Source of the DNA: Channallabes apus
Taxonomy: Eukaryota > Chordata > Actinopteri > Siluriformes > Clariidae
Direction: 5' to 3'
Length of the DNA: 64,000 bases
Assembly (NCBI GenBank): GCA_030522415.1
Contig: CM060107.1
Coordinates: 7,029,347-7,093,346 of the forward strand
The position numbers were made by a program, and so were the translations under genes. The notes beneath the pieces are model-generated. The model was not told the DNA's origin. It worked only from the letters and a program-made list of their open reading frames with translations, and did not search any database. Shown piece by piece: positions 10,751 through 20,675 of the stretch (positions are counted from its first letter, which is position 1; the number at the start of each line of letters is the position of its first letter).

Positions 10751-11410
10751 GAAGGGGGCCATGGAACATGTTCCCCCACCAGACAGTGAGTCAGGCTACT
10801 ACAGTCGGTATTCTTGGTTCCCAAGAGGAACGGGGGCTGCGTCCAATATTTCAGATTCTGCGGGCTCTCCCGCTACCTGAAGAAAATCAATGAATACAGT
10901 TCAGTTCTTGACTGTAAAGGTGATTGCTCTCAACCCTACCAAGTGATTGTTTCTGACAATCGATTTAAGGACGCTTACTTTCATACAGAAACATTGCCAC
11001 AACACAGGGAGATCCTGAGGTTCGCTTTCGGGGGCGAAGCTTACCAGTATCGGGTCCTTCCATTGGTCTAGCTCACCCACACACATACCAGGGCATCCGG
11101 TGGCTAGTGCTTCGACACCAGCATGTCGTCCTAGCTCATCTCTATTCTCAGGACTGGGACCCAACGCCACGAAAGCGTGCTCTTTCCTGTGCAGAGGACA
11201 ACACATTGGGTGCTATATGGGATTCGGTCGTAAGCGGGCACAGCTGTCTCCCGCTCGTATCGAACCCATTCTCAACACCCTCAAGGAAAACAAGCTAGAC
11301 CAGAAAGTGACCATCACTTTCAGACATCCTAGCTCTCATGGCAGCTGTATCCACGGTGACACCTTTGGACCTTCTGCACATGAGAGCATTCTAAGTTGTG
11401 GCTAAGAACC
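10751..11410 (+). pseudogene. DIRS reverse transcriptase remnant
   Basis: Plus-strand fragments in shifting frames: VPKRNGG at 10814 onward; FKDAYFHTETLPQ and ILRFAFGGEAYQYRVLPL at about 10960-11070; then RLNA-type palm/thumb remains with AQLSPARIEPIL at about 11240-11270. These correspond to the finger, palm and connection parts of DIRS RT. The section carrying the YxDD active site between them is missing or unrecognisable, and at least two frameshifts are present. The enzyme is inactive. Confidence 0.8.
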
Positions 11411-11519
11411 AGGGGATATTACTAGGGCCAATCCCCAATATGGGTTACGCGCCAGGTGCTTCGTACCCTTTCTACGTGGTTCAGACCCCGGTCTCTACTC
11501 TGGGTCCCACTCTAAGTTC

Positions 11520-11920
11520 ATCTTGTCGTCGCTGAGGCTAACGACAGATGCTTCCCTCATAGGCTGGGGTGCGGTCTCTGATGACTGTCCAGCCCAAGGG
11601 AGCTGGAGAGGCTATCTTCTCGCATGGCACAGCAATTGCCTCGAAATGATGGCTCTATTTCTGGCCCTAAAGCACTTCCTCCAGCAGTTGAGAGGCTGCC
11701 ATATCCTAGTGCGGGGGACAACACTGTGGCAGTCTCATATGTTATCGCCAGGGCGGACTGTGCTCGCGCCGCTAACAGCTAGCGCACCAGGTTCCTGTCC
11801 CTCAGAGCGATTTACATTCCAGCATGGATGCGGGAGCAGTAGTACTGTCCAGTCTATCTCTGACACACGGGGAATGGTAACCCCACTCCGAAGTAGTCAG
11901 AGAGAGATTTTCATGTAGCA
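11520..11920 (+). pseudogene. DIRS RNase H remnant
   Basis: The frame opens with LRLTTDASLIGWGAV, which contains the first catalytic Asp in the DASxxGWG motif, followed by CLEMMALFLALKHFL. The usual second half (the TDNxAVV motif) is blurred by a frameshift around 11715-11730. The domain follows the RT remnant directly, as in DIRS pol. Confidence 0.8.
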
Positions 11921-11929
11921 AGGCGGACC

Positions 11930-13815
11930 TTTCGCCTTTTACTGCTCTTCAGATTTACGTCCATCGCATCAGCTAGTGGCGTAGGTCAGAGCAGCTTCTA
12001 CATGTTTTGGATGAGAGATGCTATTGCCCTCTCCTATGAGGCGCGTGGGTTCACTTCGCCTCTGGGAATCAGGGCTCTTTCAACCCTGGGGATTGCCTCA
12101 TCTATTGCATTAGCAAGAGGAATTCCCCTGCAGTATATGCTAAGTATATGCTAAGCAGGTAAACCCAGTCCACTGCCGAATTGTTTCAGTGCTGGAGTTT
12201 CCCTCCTCGGGTCTGTTCCCTAGTACTCTCAGGACGTACGTGACTGCATCCTCTCTCAACTATCTTCAGAAAGCTCCATAAGCCCAACAGGCACCCTATT
12301 GCTCTTGAAGCCTTCTGTCCTCCGCGCTTACAGCTTCGGAGCAGGAGAGACTTCACTTGCTGTGTCCAGCTTGTGCTCTTCAGATCTACGTCCACCGCAT
12401 CAGCTAGTGGCGTAGGTCAGAGCAGTTTCTACATGTTCTGGATGAGGCATGCTATTGCCCTCTCCTATGAGGTGCATGGCCTCACTTCGCCTCTAGGAAT
12501 CAGGGCTCTTTCAGCCAAAGGGATTGCCTCATCTATTGCACTAGCAAGAGGTATTCCCCTGCAGCAAGTGTCTGCTAAGCAGGTAAACCCAGTCCACTGC
12601 CGAATTGTTTCAGTGCTGGAGTTTCCCTCCTCGCAACAGGCACCCTATTGCTCTTGAAGCCTTCTGTCCTCCGCTCTTACAGCTTCGGAGCAGGAGAGAC
12701 TTCACTGGCTGTGTCCAGCTTGTGCTCTTCAGATCTACGTCCACCGCATCAGCTAGTGGCATAGGTCAGAGCAGTTTCTACATGTGCTGGATGAGACATG
12801 CTATTGCCCTCTCCTATGAGGCGCGCGGCCTCACTTCGCCTCTAGGAATCAGGGCTCTTTCAGCCAAAAGGATTGCCTCATCTATTGCACTAGCAAGAGG
12901 TATTCCCCTGCAGCAAGTGTCTGCTAAGCAGGTAAACCCAGTCCACTGCCGAATTGTTTCAGTGCTGGAGTTTCCGTCCTCGGGTCTATGCCCTAGCACT
13001 TTCAGGACGTGCGTAACTGCATCCTCTCTCAACTATCTTCCAAAAGCTAACTATAAACCCAACAGGCACCCTATTGCTTTTGAAGCCTTCTGTCCTCCGC
13101 GCTTACAGCTTCGGAGCAGGAGAGACTTCACTTGCTGTGTCCAGCTTGTGCTCTTCAGATCTACGTCCACCGCATCAGCTAGTGGCGTAGGTCAGAGCAA
13201 CTTCTTCATGCTCTGGATGAGAGATGCTATTGCCCTATCCTATGAGGCGCGTGGGCTCACTTCGCCTCTAGGAATCAGGGCTCATTCAACCAGGGGATCG
13301 CCTCAGCTATTGGATTAGCAAGAGGTATTCCCCTGCAACAAGTGTGTGCCAAGCAGGTAGACCCAGTCCACTGCCAAAATGTTTCAGTGCTGGAGCTTCT
13401 GCAGTAAAAGCTTGTCCTTGGGCTTGTGCCCTAGTACCCTCAGGATTTTCTTAGCTGCATTGTTTGAAGCCTTCTGTCCTCCGCCTTTTACAGCTTCGGA
13501 GCAGGAGAAACTTCACTTACTATCCAGTATGTGCTCTTCAGATTCACGTCCACCGCATCAGCTAGTGACGTAAGTCAGAGCGCCACTATACTGGGTGAGA
13601 GATGCATATTGCCCTCTCCTATGAGGCGCGTGGGTTCACTTCGCCTCTGGGAAGCAGGGCTCACCCAACCAGGGTGATCATCCCAGTCTCACCAGCAGGA
13701 GGTATCCCCTGCAGTAATTGTGTGGTGCGAAGGGTTGGTTCCTCCCCGCACACATTCCTTACATTTATAAATCTGGATGTTCATGCTACTCCGGGCTCAC
13801 TGCCCCCGAGTTAGC
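11930..13815 (+). repeat. Five-copy tandem amplification of the DIRS tyrosine-recombinase C-terminal region
   Basis: The landmark CTCTTCAGAT recurs at 11945, 12376, 12725, 13151 and 13534, giving units of about 431, 349, 426 and 383 bp plus a last partial unit. Each unit carries the same block encoding AIALSYEARGLTSPLGIRA, the part of a DIRS recombinase around the catalytic HxxR box (seen here as AHSTRG in unit 4). The 349-bp unit lacks a segment of about 75 bp present in its neighbours. Only the last unit continues into the C-terminal LDVHATPGS motif. An open frame of 237 codons (12605-13318) crosses the unit borders. Confidence 0.85.
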
Positions 13816-13914
13816 TGCCCAGGCATAGCTCTGAGACCTTCTTGGCTTTGTGCGCACACGCTACACAACCTTGGGGTCCAGACACCTGTAGTGCGGCGGC
13901 GTTGGTATTCTCAT

Positions 13915-14020
13915 TCCCATAGCGTTTTCACGCAGCATCGAGTGTAGCCTTGCTAGGGAATGTCTCAGGTTACATATCTGTAACCCTGTTCCCTGAAAGG
14001 CGGGAACGAGATGCTGCGTC
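13915..14020 (+). repeat. DIRS internal complementary region (ICR)
   Basis: The first half (GCAGCATCGAGTGTAGCC...GGGAA) is the reverse complement of the element's left outer end. The second half (GTTACATATCTGTAACCCTG...GAGATGCTG) is the reverse complement of its right outer end. The fusion point lies near 13965. In DIRS elements this region acts as the template for joining the ends into a circle. Confidence 0.85.
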
Positions 14021-14049
14021 GCAATGCCGCACTACCACGTGACCGGACG

Positions 14050-14285
14050 GCTGTTCAGACAAATTAATCTGAGGTCGTTGCCGGCTCACCTGTTTTTATA
14101 ACCTCCACCTACATCTAATCAGATGACGTCACCTGTGGAGGTTATATATAGCCAAAAACTTTGGCGTGTTTTCACAGCATGCTTCAACGACCGGCAACGC
14201 GACAAACTGGTTCCCATAGCGTTTTCACACAGCATCTCGTTCCCGCCTTTCAGGGAACAGGGTTACAGAAATGTAACCCGAGACG
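14050..14285 (+). repeat. DIRS right inverted terminal repeat
   Basis: Inverted copy of 9370-9575 with an extra outer extension ending GTAACCCGAGACG. The extension contains a short palindrome (TTACAGAAATGTAA) and matches the second half of the ICR. Confidence 0.85.
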
Positions 14286-14860
14286 TTTACCAAAAGGTCT
14301 GACAGGTTAGACCACCAGCTCAAGGTACTTTCCAAGATTCTACACAATGCCATGCATAATGTAGCTGAGTAACTGGTGTATATCAAGGATCAAGGTTCTC
14401 TCAAATTCTCACCACTAGGACTACACAATTCTGTTACCAATCATTGCTAAGTCTACTCTCCCTGCACTGTATTGCACTGTACTGTACTTGTATTTGCAGC
14501 AACTCCCTCATTGGTAGGACCAGCAAGGTCTACTAGAAGTTAAACCCTGTCAATGTGACTGCTGAGAATAGCAGTGGATAAATAACCTAAAAAATTACCA
14601 AGGGATTACGGTGTGATGTGCCACATGGACACCCTAATGATGGTTTCGGGATGTTCTCCCTTGGCTAGCCTGCAGAAAAGTGTTTAAAGCAGCCTTCACT
14701 CAATTCTCACTCAGTGAACAGTTTAAACGTATAGTTGAGAATTCACCATTACCAACATCTGACTCCACTGTATGTTATTATCAAAGAGAAATAGTTTATA
14801 ATCGATTGCACTGTTGTTATGAGGATAGCACAGGATAGAAGAGTTAGGCTTCAAATCTCA
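14286..14860. other. Spacer, nothing recognised
   Basis: No genes, repeats or termini recognised. Confidence 0.35.
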
Positions 14861-14861
14861 C

Positions 14862-14990
14862 TTCTGGACTGTTGTGTGTGGAGTTTGCATGTTCTCCCCA
14901 TGCTTGTTGGGTTTCCTCTGGGTATGCTGGTTTCCTCTGAGTGTGAACCCTTGCAAATGGGAGATTCTGGTGTTTTCTTGCATGCTTGCA
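14862..14990 (+). mobile_element. SINE middle fragment
   Basis: GGAGTTTGCATGTTCTCCCC and GGTTTCCTCTG match the middle of the tRNA-derived SINE at 54289-54623. Head and tail are missing. Confidence 0.65.
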
Positions 14991-15590
14991 CTGCTAACTC
15001 TTGTAGATGATTAGGAATAAAAACCAGAAATTGTCGCAGTGTGGAACTCAAGTCCTCACCCCAACTTTCTACAGATTTTATGTTAACTGGTAAAGAGAAT
15101 CCCAGATTCAGTATAATGTACTGTATATTCAAGCAAAGCATGCACAGTCCACTCTTATTATTGAAATGTTAATTAAAGAGAATTGCATTTGATAAGGTTT
15201 TGTGATGCATACTTACAGTATAGGACAGCCAAAAAATCATTTCATGACTCTTCATGGGGTCCTTATGGTTTGTGAACATTGAACGGTGAACATTGCCTGG
15301 TGACTCAACTCTTCACTTTTGTTATTTGGTGCTGGTGGAACAAACCGTCCAACTGCCCCCAACCCTTACACCAGCATATTTCAGATCCTTGCTGCTTCTA
15401 CCCTTGTCAGATAAATGCTTGGATTGTTTACTGCTTCATTTGTTAGTCACTTTGGATAAAATTGCCTGCCAGAAGAATAAATGTAGATGTAATTGTAGGA
15501 GGGTACAGCACATCCTCATCTACACGGGAGAGAGCCGAGGCTGTCAAGAGAGAGGGAGGGATGGTGGTTCTGTTGTACTTTTGCCAGCTT
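14991..15590. other. Spacer, nothing recognised
   Basis: Short chance frames only; no recognised repeat. Confidence 0.35.
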
Positions 15591-15720
15591 GGTAATTGGA
15601 TATTTTAATGAGGCGCCATATTTCTGCCTTGTGTGGGTGTTTGATAAAGCTGAACTCATAATTAATCTTTGTAGCTTCATTAACTCAACTGACAACAGCA
15701 AGCCATTATAGACTGCCATA
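15590..15720. promoter_or_regulatory. Candidate conserved non-coding block
   Basis: Balanced-composition stretch among AT-rich DNA with homeodomain-type cores (CATAATTAATC, TTTAATGAGG, CATTAACTC) and no repeat signature. This is only a compositional impression; conservation cannot be tested here. Confidence 0.25.
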
Positions 15721-16164
15721 TATATATATATATTCTCCACAACCTCTCTCTCTTACCGCATGCAGCCTGCAAACCTTTCTGCAATAATGCCATTTTTAGC
15801 ATGACATCTGATTCTGATTAATCTACTTATATAATCTTTTCTGTCCTTGTATAATTACTTAGACAATAAAAGACCATTCCCATCTCTAGATGACATTTTT
15901 AAACCGATTTTTGAGTTGTTTTTTTTGTTGTTGTTGCTGTTCTAAGGACCTTTTTACAAATCCCCTCTCCAAATTTTTTATCTAAATACCCCAGTGATTT
16001 AGCTTATTCGATGGACATACAGTACATATTGTAGTTTCTATAGAGCTGTTTCTAATAAAAATTAATTGAAAACATTTTCTCCAGTTTGAAAAGAAGCAAT
16101 AATATTTGCACAACACACACTAATCGGCTAATTCCGACTGTATTTTGAAAAGTACAAAGTATGG

Positions 16165-16485
16165 AGGGAGGAGTCACAGTGGCTTAGTGTTTGGCAGTGT
16201 CACCTCACACCTCCAGGCTTGTGGTTTCAAATCCCACCTCCAGCCTGTGTGATGTTTGTATGTTGTCCCATGTTTGGGGGGGTTTCCTCTAAAAGACATG
16301 TTGTGTAGGATAAGTGGTGTTTCCAAATTGCTAGTAGTGTAGTGTGTGCTTGTGCCGTGTCATGGGTTGGCACCTTCATCCAGGGTCTACCCCCTCTTGT
16401 GCCCTAAGTACCATTAGATAGGCTCTACACCCCCATAACACTACACAGGATAAGCAGTATGGATACTGGATTGATGCATGAATAA
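16165..16485 (+). mobile_element. Diverged full-length tRNA-derived SINE
   Basis: Head with A-box-like GTGGCTTAGTGTTTGGCA and B-box-like GTGGTTTCAAATCCC, middle TTTCCTCT, and tail GGGTTGGCACC...CAGGATAAGCAGTATGGAT. Older than the 54.3 kb copy. Confidence 0.75.
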
Positions 16486-18143
16486 AATGGAGAATGCCAC
16501 CAGTATTCATGTGTATTCTAACTCTGTGGATTTTTTCTTTCTGAACAATGACATACATTTTCTAGCTTTTGTACTTTTGGTATGACTTGTTATCATACGC
16601 CAATTAGCCATAAAATGTAATTTTTTTTTTTTCCTGGGGCATCCCATGGGTGCTCAATTGGATTGGAATCTGGGGAGTTTGGAGGCCTGGGCTGCCTTTT
16701 GGTCCCTGCAGGCTTGGGACAGTTTACTGGTATATAATTGATATAATTGATCATAATTGTTAATCTGTCAATGTAATGAGGTTATGTGGTGTTGATGCTA
16801 TGGCTGATCGCTGTATACTTTAGCTTAACTTCTTAAATTCTTAAATTGATGCTTATCTATACTTCACACAGTATACAGTATACAGTATACCTATGCAACA
16901 GCTCTTTTGTTTATAGTGTTATAGCTATACAGTATGACATCATATTTCCACTCAGAGTATAAATGTTGGATAATTACAGTATATCTTTTATAGTAAGCCC
17001 AGAAAGTGCAGGGATTGCCATTTGTTTTAAGACTCATGTTATACTGTATGCTCCTGTTTTTGTTTAGGTTTGGAGATTTTTAAAAATTTATATTTAGAAT
17101 AGGGAAGTCTTTTTTTTCTTTAATAAATCTGTTAGAGATATAGTTTTATTTCTTATTGTGCTCATACTCTGATACCAACTCTCCTGCATCTTCTCTTTCT
17201 ATTTATTTTCAATGCATGAAAATGATAAATCTGTTGTCTGGTTGCCATGATTTATGGTACAACCCTGACACAATGAGTTCAATATTGCCCTGTCTTTTAA
17301 GAGATGAACAAAAAGTATTTGCTTTGTTTGCTTTGGCTGCAGTGTGAATGGAAATATATATTTTTTTACTCAATGAGTTTTCTGTGCATGCTTATAGAGA
17401 TTCAGTGGTTCATTACATTACCTTACATTGCAGAGCAAGAAGCTGAGGACTGAGTATTAAACCTTGTGGAATGCCAGGAGTCTGTTAAGTAGCAGGAGTT
17501 AATACCCTCTGTGATATGATATCTGATTTGACTGTGTCTCCAGGTTAGCTTTACAATTCTGGACCACTAACTCTAAAGCTTGAGAGTTTTCCTAGCGCAT
17601 CCCTTCCCTGACAGCTAAAACATGGCTTTAAGACACCGTCTGGGCTTACTTGAATTACAGATCTCAGATTAGGTTCATTGCTTTCGGACTCATTTTCCAA
17701 TTATAATGCATGCCTCTGTCATGGTTTCTCTTGTCCCTGGAGAGCTGATCAGTCACCACAACAATTCCAACAAATGCTGTTCATCTTCAGAAGATCCCAG
17801 CCACTCTTCATACTATTTCAGCTTTTCTCAACACTACTCACCAGAAGCTTTCCCAACTCCTAAGATCTATTCCTGTCACACTGTAAATAATCCTATTTGA
17901 TTTCTGTGCTTGATGTTGTTTGTTCATACTGTATATTTTAAAAAATAAAGAATGCTTCATTGACCAGTCCATGGTCTTCTCTAAAAACAGCGTATATAAA
18001 CAGTATATAAAGCTTGAGCTTGTAAGCGATATTGATTTAGCAAAGGACTGTTGTTTTCACATTTTTGCCCAAACTGCTCTTACCTTTGCAAAATTTGTAA
18101 AAAAAAAAAAAAAAAATAGTGGATATTGTTTGGGGAAATAGGA
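16486..18143. other. AT-rich spacer, nothing recognised
   Basis: It contains (CAGTATA)-type short repeats near 16868-16890 and A/T runs. No coding signal convincing enough to report. Confidence 0.35.
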
Positions 18144-18976
18144 CTGGGCCCGGTTTGTGCTCTTAGCGCGCTAAGAAGACTTTTAAGATATATTATGTTA
18201 TGATTCTGATGTGCTATTTGAATCTGTCCGATATTTCTCTACTGTGTGTTGGACGTGTGTCTGTTTTAGGTGGGTGTGACCTGTTAATCAGCTGGAGCTC
18301 CGGATTGGTCCTACTCTACATCCTATCCCGATATAAGGACCACCTCAAACACTCAGGCTGGGCCCTTTTTGAGCCTTGTTGAATCTGATCTGTTGTGAGC
18401 TAGTAGTTTGGAAATTCTGATTGACTGTCGTGTGTTTTGTCATTTGTTTTTGAGTGTTGTGCAAGAGAGAGAGTTTGTGTGTCATAGTCTGTGTTGTCTT
18501 TGTTAAACCCTGCACTGAAAAAAAGGAAGTTGGCTACCTGTTACATGTACTAAAATGTAATATGTGTTTTGTACATAATAATTTCATGTTTCCAAGATGA
18601 ACATGAATAAATCATGTTGTATTTGCATGCAATTCAACAACTTAACATGTTAGATTCAATCATGTTGAGATAAACCAAAGAGATCTTGTCACTATGAAAA
18701 CCGGAAATAGAGCAAACATCGCGAGACGATATCGCGAGAAGAGAACACAGTGTGTTGTGAAGACAAAACGTTTGGCGGGCATGTGGACCAACCGTATCTA
18801 ACGGTCATATTTAAAAGTCATAACATACAGTTATAAAGTACAAAACGTTTCTGTTGGCGTTTATTTTTTTCTATGATTAATACTTATTTGTGGTGTTTTA
18901 TGTTTTTTACATCTTTTCAAATTGAGACCTCATTTGTAAGTTGCTGCTGGTGTGCTGATGCACAAACCGGGCCCAG
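18144..18976. mobile_element. Non-autonomous DNA element with CTGGGCCCGGTTTGTGC termini
   Basis: Left end CTGGGCCCGGTTTGTGC and right end GCACAAACCGGGCCCAG are perfect inverted repeats of 17 bases, 833 bp apart. The left subterminal region carries GCGCGCTAAGAAGAC, as in the related larger element at 20676-22529. No transposase frame. The superfamily is uncertain because no clean target-site duplication can be read. Confidence 0.75.
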
Positions 18977-19539
18977 GGTTTTTATTAAATATAAAATATA
19001 AAATAAAAATCTCTGTTTTATCCCGTTTGTCTTATGCTTCCTTCCTTCACAGAATTTTTTTAAAATTAAAATTACATTAAACATTTGAATAATGTAAGCA
19101 CTGAGAAATTGTTATACTTTTCAATGATGATGGAGTATCATAGACATAATTCAATTACATTACAATTGCGCAATCAATTGCTATTGCAGTAAATTATAAA
19201 GATTACAGTATGTCAACATGAGTCTTTCACACAACAATTCTTTTCATAACATGAATGAAATACTTTGGTTTAGCCGACAAAAATTGTGTTATTTGGCCAC
19301 AATTTGATGTGGGACCGATGTACACATTAAAATCAAGTAAATTCAAAGGATTATATTTTTCAGTGTGTATTGACTGACTCTCCTGTTTATCTGAACCCTT
19401 GCCTGTTTTGACTATGATATGGATTCCGGTTCGGCTGCATGTAAGCATTGGCATTTTGCAAATAGTTTGTAAATAATTTAACTCTTCATACGGGAAGTAT
19501 GGGGTTAGATGTCTTTTTATTTTTTTTATTCTCACTTTG
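18977..19539. other. AT-rich spacer, nothing recognised
   Basis: No recognised feature. Confidence 0.35.
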
Positions 19540-20600
19540 TGTAACGGTTAACCCCTAGAGGGCGCCAAATGCCCGTTTATAATTTTGGTTGTAGTTTTTG
19601 TTAGGTTAGTTTTGACTTCATTTCCCAGTTTACACCTCGGTCAAGTGACGTAGAAGCTCACCTGAACCGAGGGAAGTTAATGAGTTAATTATGTTTAGTT
19701 CTATAAATAGCCTGACTGAATCTCAGTCAGGCATCTAGCATTTGTTGTGATAGTTTAGTTTGTGTTGGAGTTAATGTTTTGTTTAAGTTCATAAAGAATA
19801 AAGAACTTTGTTGAACCGTCAGCTCGCCTCCGCGATCATGCCTCGCACTCACCTCCGACGCAGACACCGAAAGAAATATGACAGAATGCTAGACCGTACA
19901 AGTGGCATGGCGGAGGATTTCCCCCTGGATAATTTTTGGGGGGGCGCGGATACCATCTCGCCCGAGCTGGCGAACTGGCTGGAGGACAGCGAGGAAGAGA
20001 GGTTTGGTGGCTGGGAGTACTGCTGGCTGAGACGGGAGCACTTGTGGGAGAGCAGCGAGGAGAGAGAGAGATAGGAAAACGAGCGCATGTGGTGGATTCC
20101 GGAGCCGGAGCAAATGTGTGATATGCAGGAGCAGGTGAAGGAGCTCCAGCTGATGATCCTCCACTTCCGGGATAACCGCGAAGCGTGCTTGGAGCTTTCT
20201 CCTCCCTTGCCAACGATCAGAAGCCAAGCGTGTCAGCAGCCGCTGACCCACGCACCCGTTCTGCCGCCGCCTCCCGGCTTTGAAGACAGCTAGCTAGCGT
20301 GTCAGCAGCCGCTGCACCAAGCACCCACTCTACCGCCGCCTCCCGGCTTTGAGGACAGCGCGCTAGCGTGTCAGCAGCCGCTGTCCCACGCACCCGTTCT
20401 GCCGCCGCCTCCCGGCTTTGAGGACGACGCCGTCGTCGAGCGCAGTGCACGCTCCAATGCCGTCGTCGAGCGCAGTGCACGCTCCAACGCCGTCGTCGAG
20501 CGCAGTGCACGCTCCAACGCCATCGTCGAGCGCAGTGCACGCTCCAACGCCGTCGTCGAGCGCACTGCACTTTATGGTAGAATCTTGAAATCTTGAAAGT
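19540..20600 (+). mobile_element. LTR-like element with leader and gag-like repetitive ORF (3' end missing)
   Basis: The sequence starts TGTAACGG and then CTAGAGGGCG, TTCCCAGTTTACACC, GCTCACCTGAAC, a TATA box (TATAAATAG at about 19701) and AATAAAG at 19795. The same order of blocks occurs in the solo LTR at 33311-34297, so this is probably a related LTR followed by internal sequence. No second LTR is present before the next element at 20676, so the copy is truncated or non-autonomous. Confidence 0.45.
19838..20598 (+). pseudogene. Gag-like ORF with proline-rich and AVVERSARSN tandem repeats
   Basis: From the ATG at 19838 the frame reads a basic N-terminus (PRTHLRRRHRKKYDR), an acidic Trp-rich segment, then after an in-frame TAG at 20072-20074 continues in the same frame. 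It next enters three 69-bp (23-codon) repeats containing PVLPPPPGFED at 20228, 20297 and 20366; a second TAG lies between repeats 1 and 2. About five 30-bp (10-codon) repeats reading A(V/I)VERSARSN follow at about 20427-20570. Both repeat lengths are multiples of three, so the frame is preserved. By position behind an LTR-like leader it may be a gag or accessory product of a non-autonomous element. No zinc knuckle or catalytic motif is visible. Confidence 0.45.
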
Positions 20601-20675
20601 GCTTCTGTGATTGTTTTTTAAAATGAGAGTTTTGACATCTGTTGAGTAATATCCTGTTTACCATCCAGAAATGGC

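Larger units (their letters stand above)
9369..14285 (+). mobile_element. Degenerate DIRS-type tyrosine-recombinase retrotransposon
   Basis: Inverted terminal repeats of about 200 bp (left 9370-9575, right about 14050-14285) enclose plus-strand remnants of a DIRS reverse transcriptase, an RNase H and a tyrosine recombinase, in that order. A further block at 13915-14020 is complementary to both outer ends and is the internal complementary region that defines DIRS elements. There is no target-site duplication, as expected for recombinase-mediated integration. Stops and frameshifts break all genes, so this copy is not autonomous. Identification rests on terminal architecture plus the RT/RNase H wording typical of fish DIRS1-like elements. 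Confidence 0.85.

Noticed and set aside
20217..20570. 117-codon minus-strand frame rich in Arg/Trp repeats
   Set aside because: Antisense of the in-frame AVVERSARSN repeat array; the plus frame continues from an upstream ORF and is the better reading.
20225..20570. CRISPR-like regular repeats
   Set aside because: The repeats are contiguous coding minisatellites without unique spacers, and the sequence is from a vertebrate.
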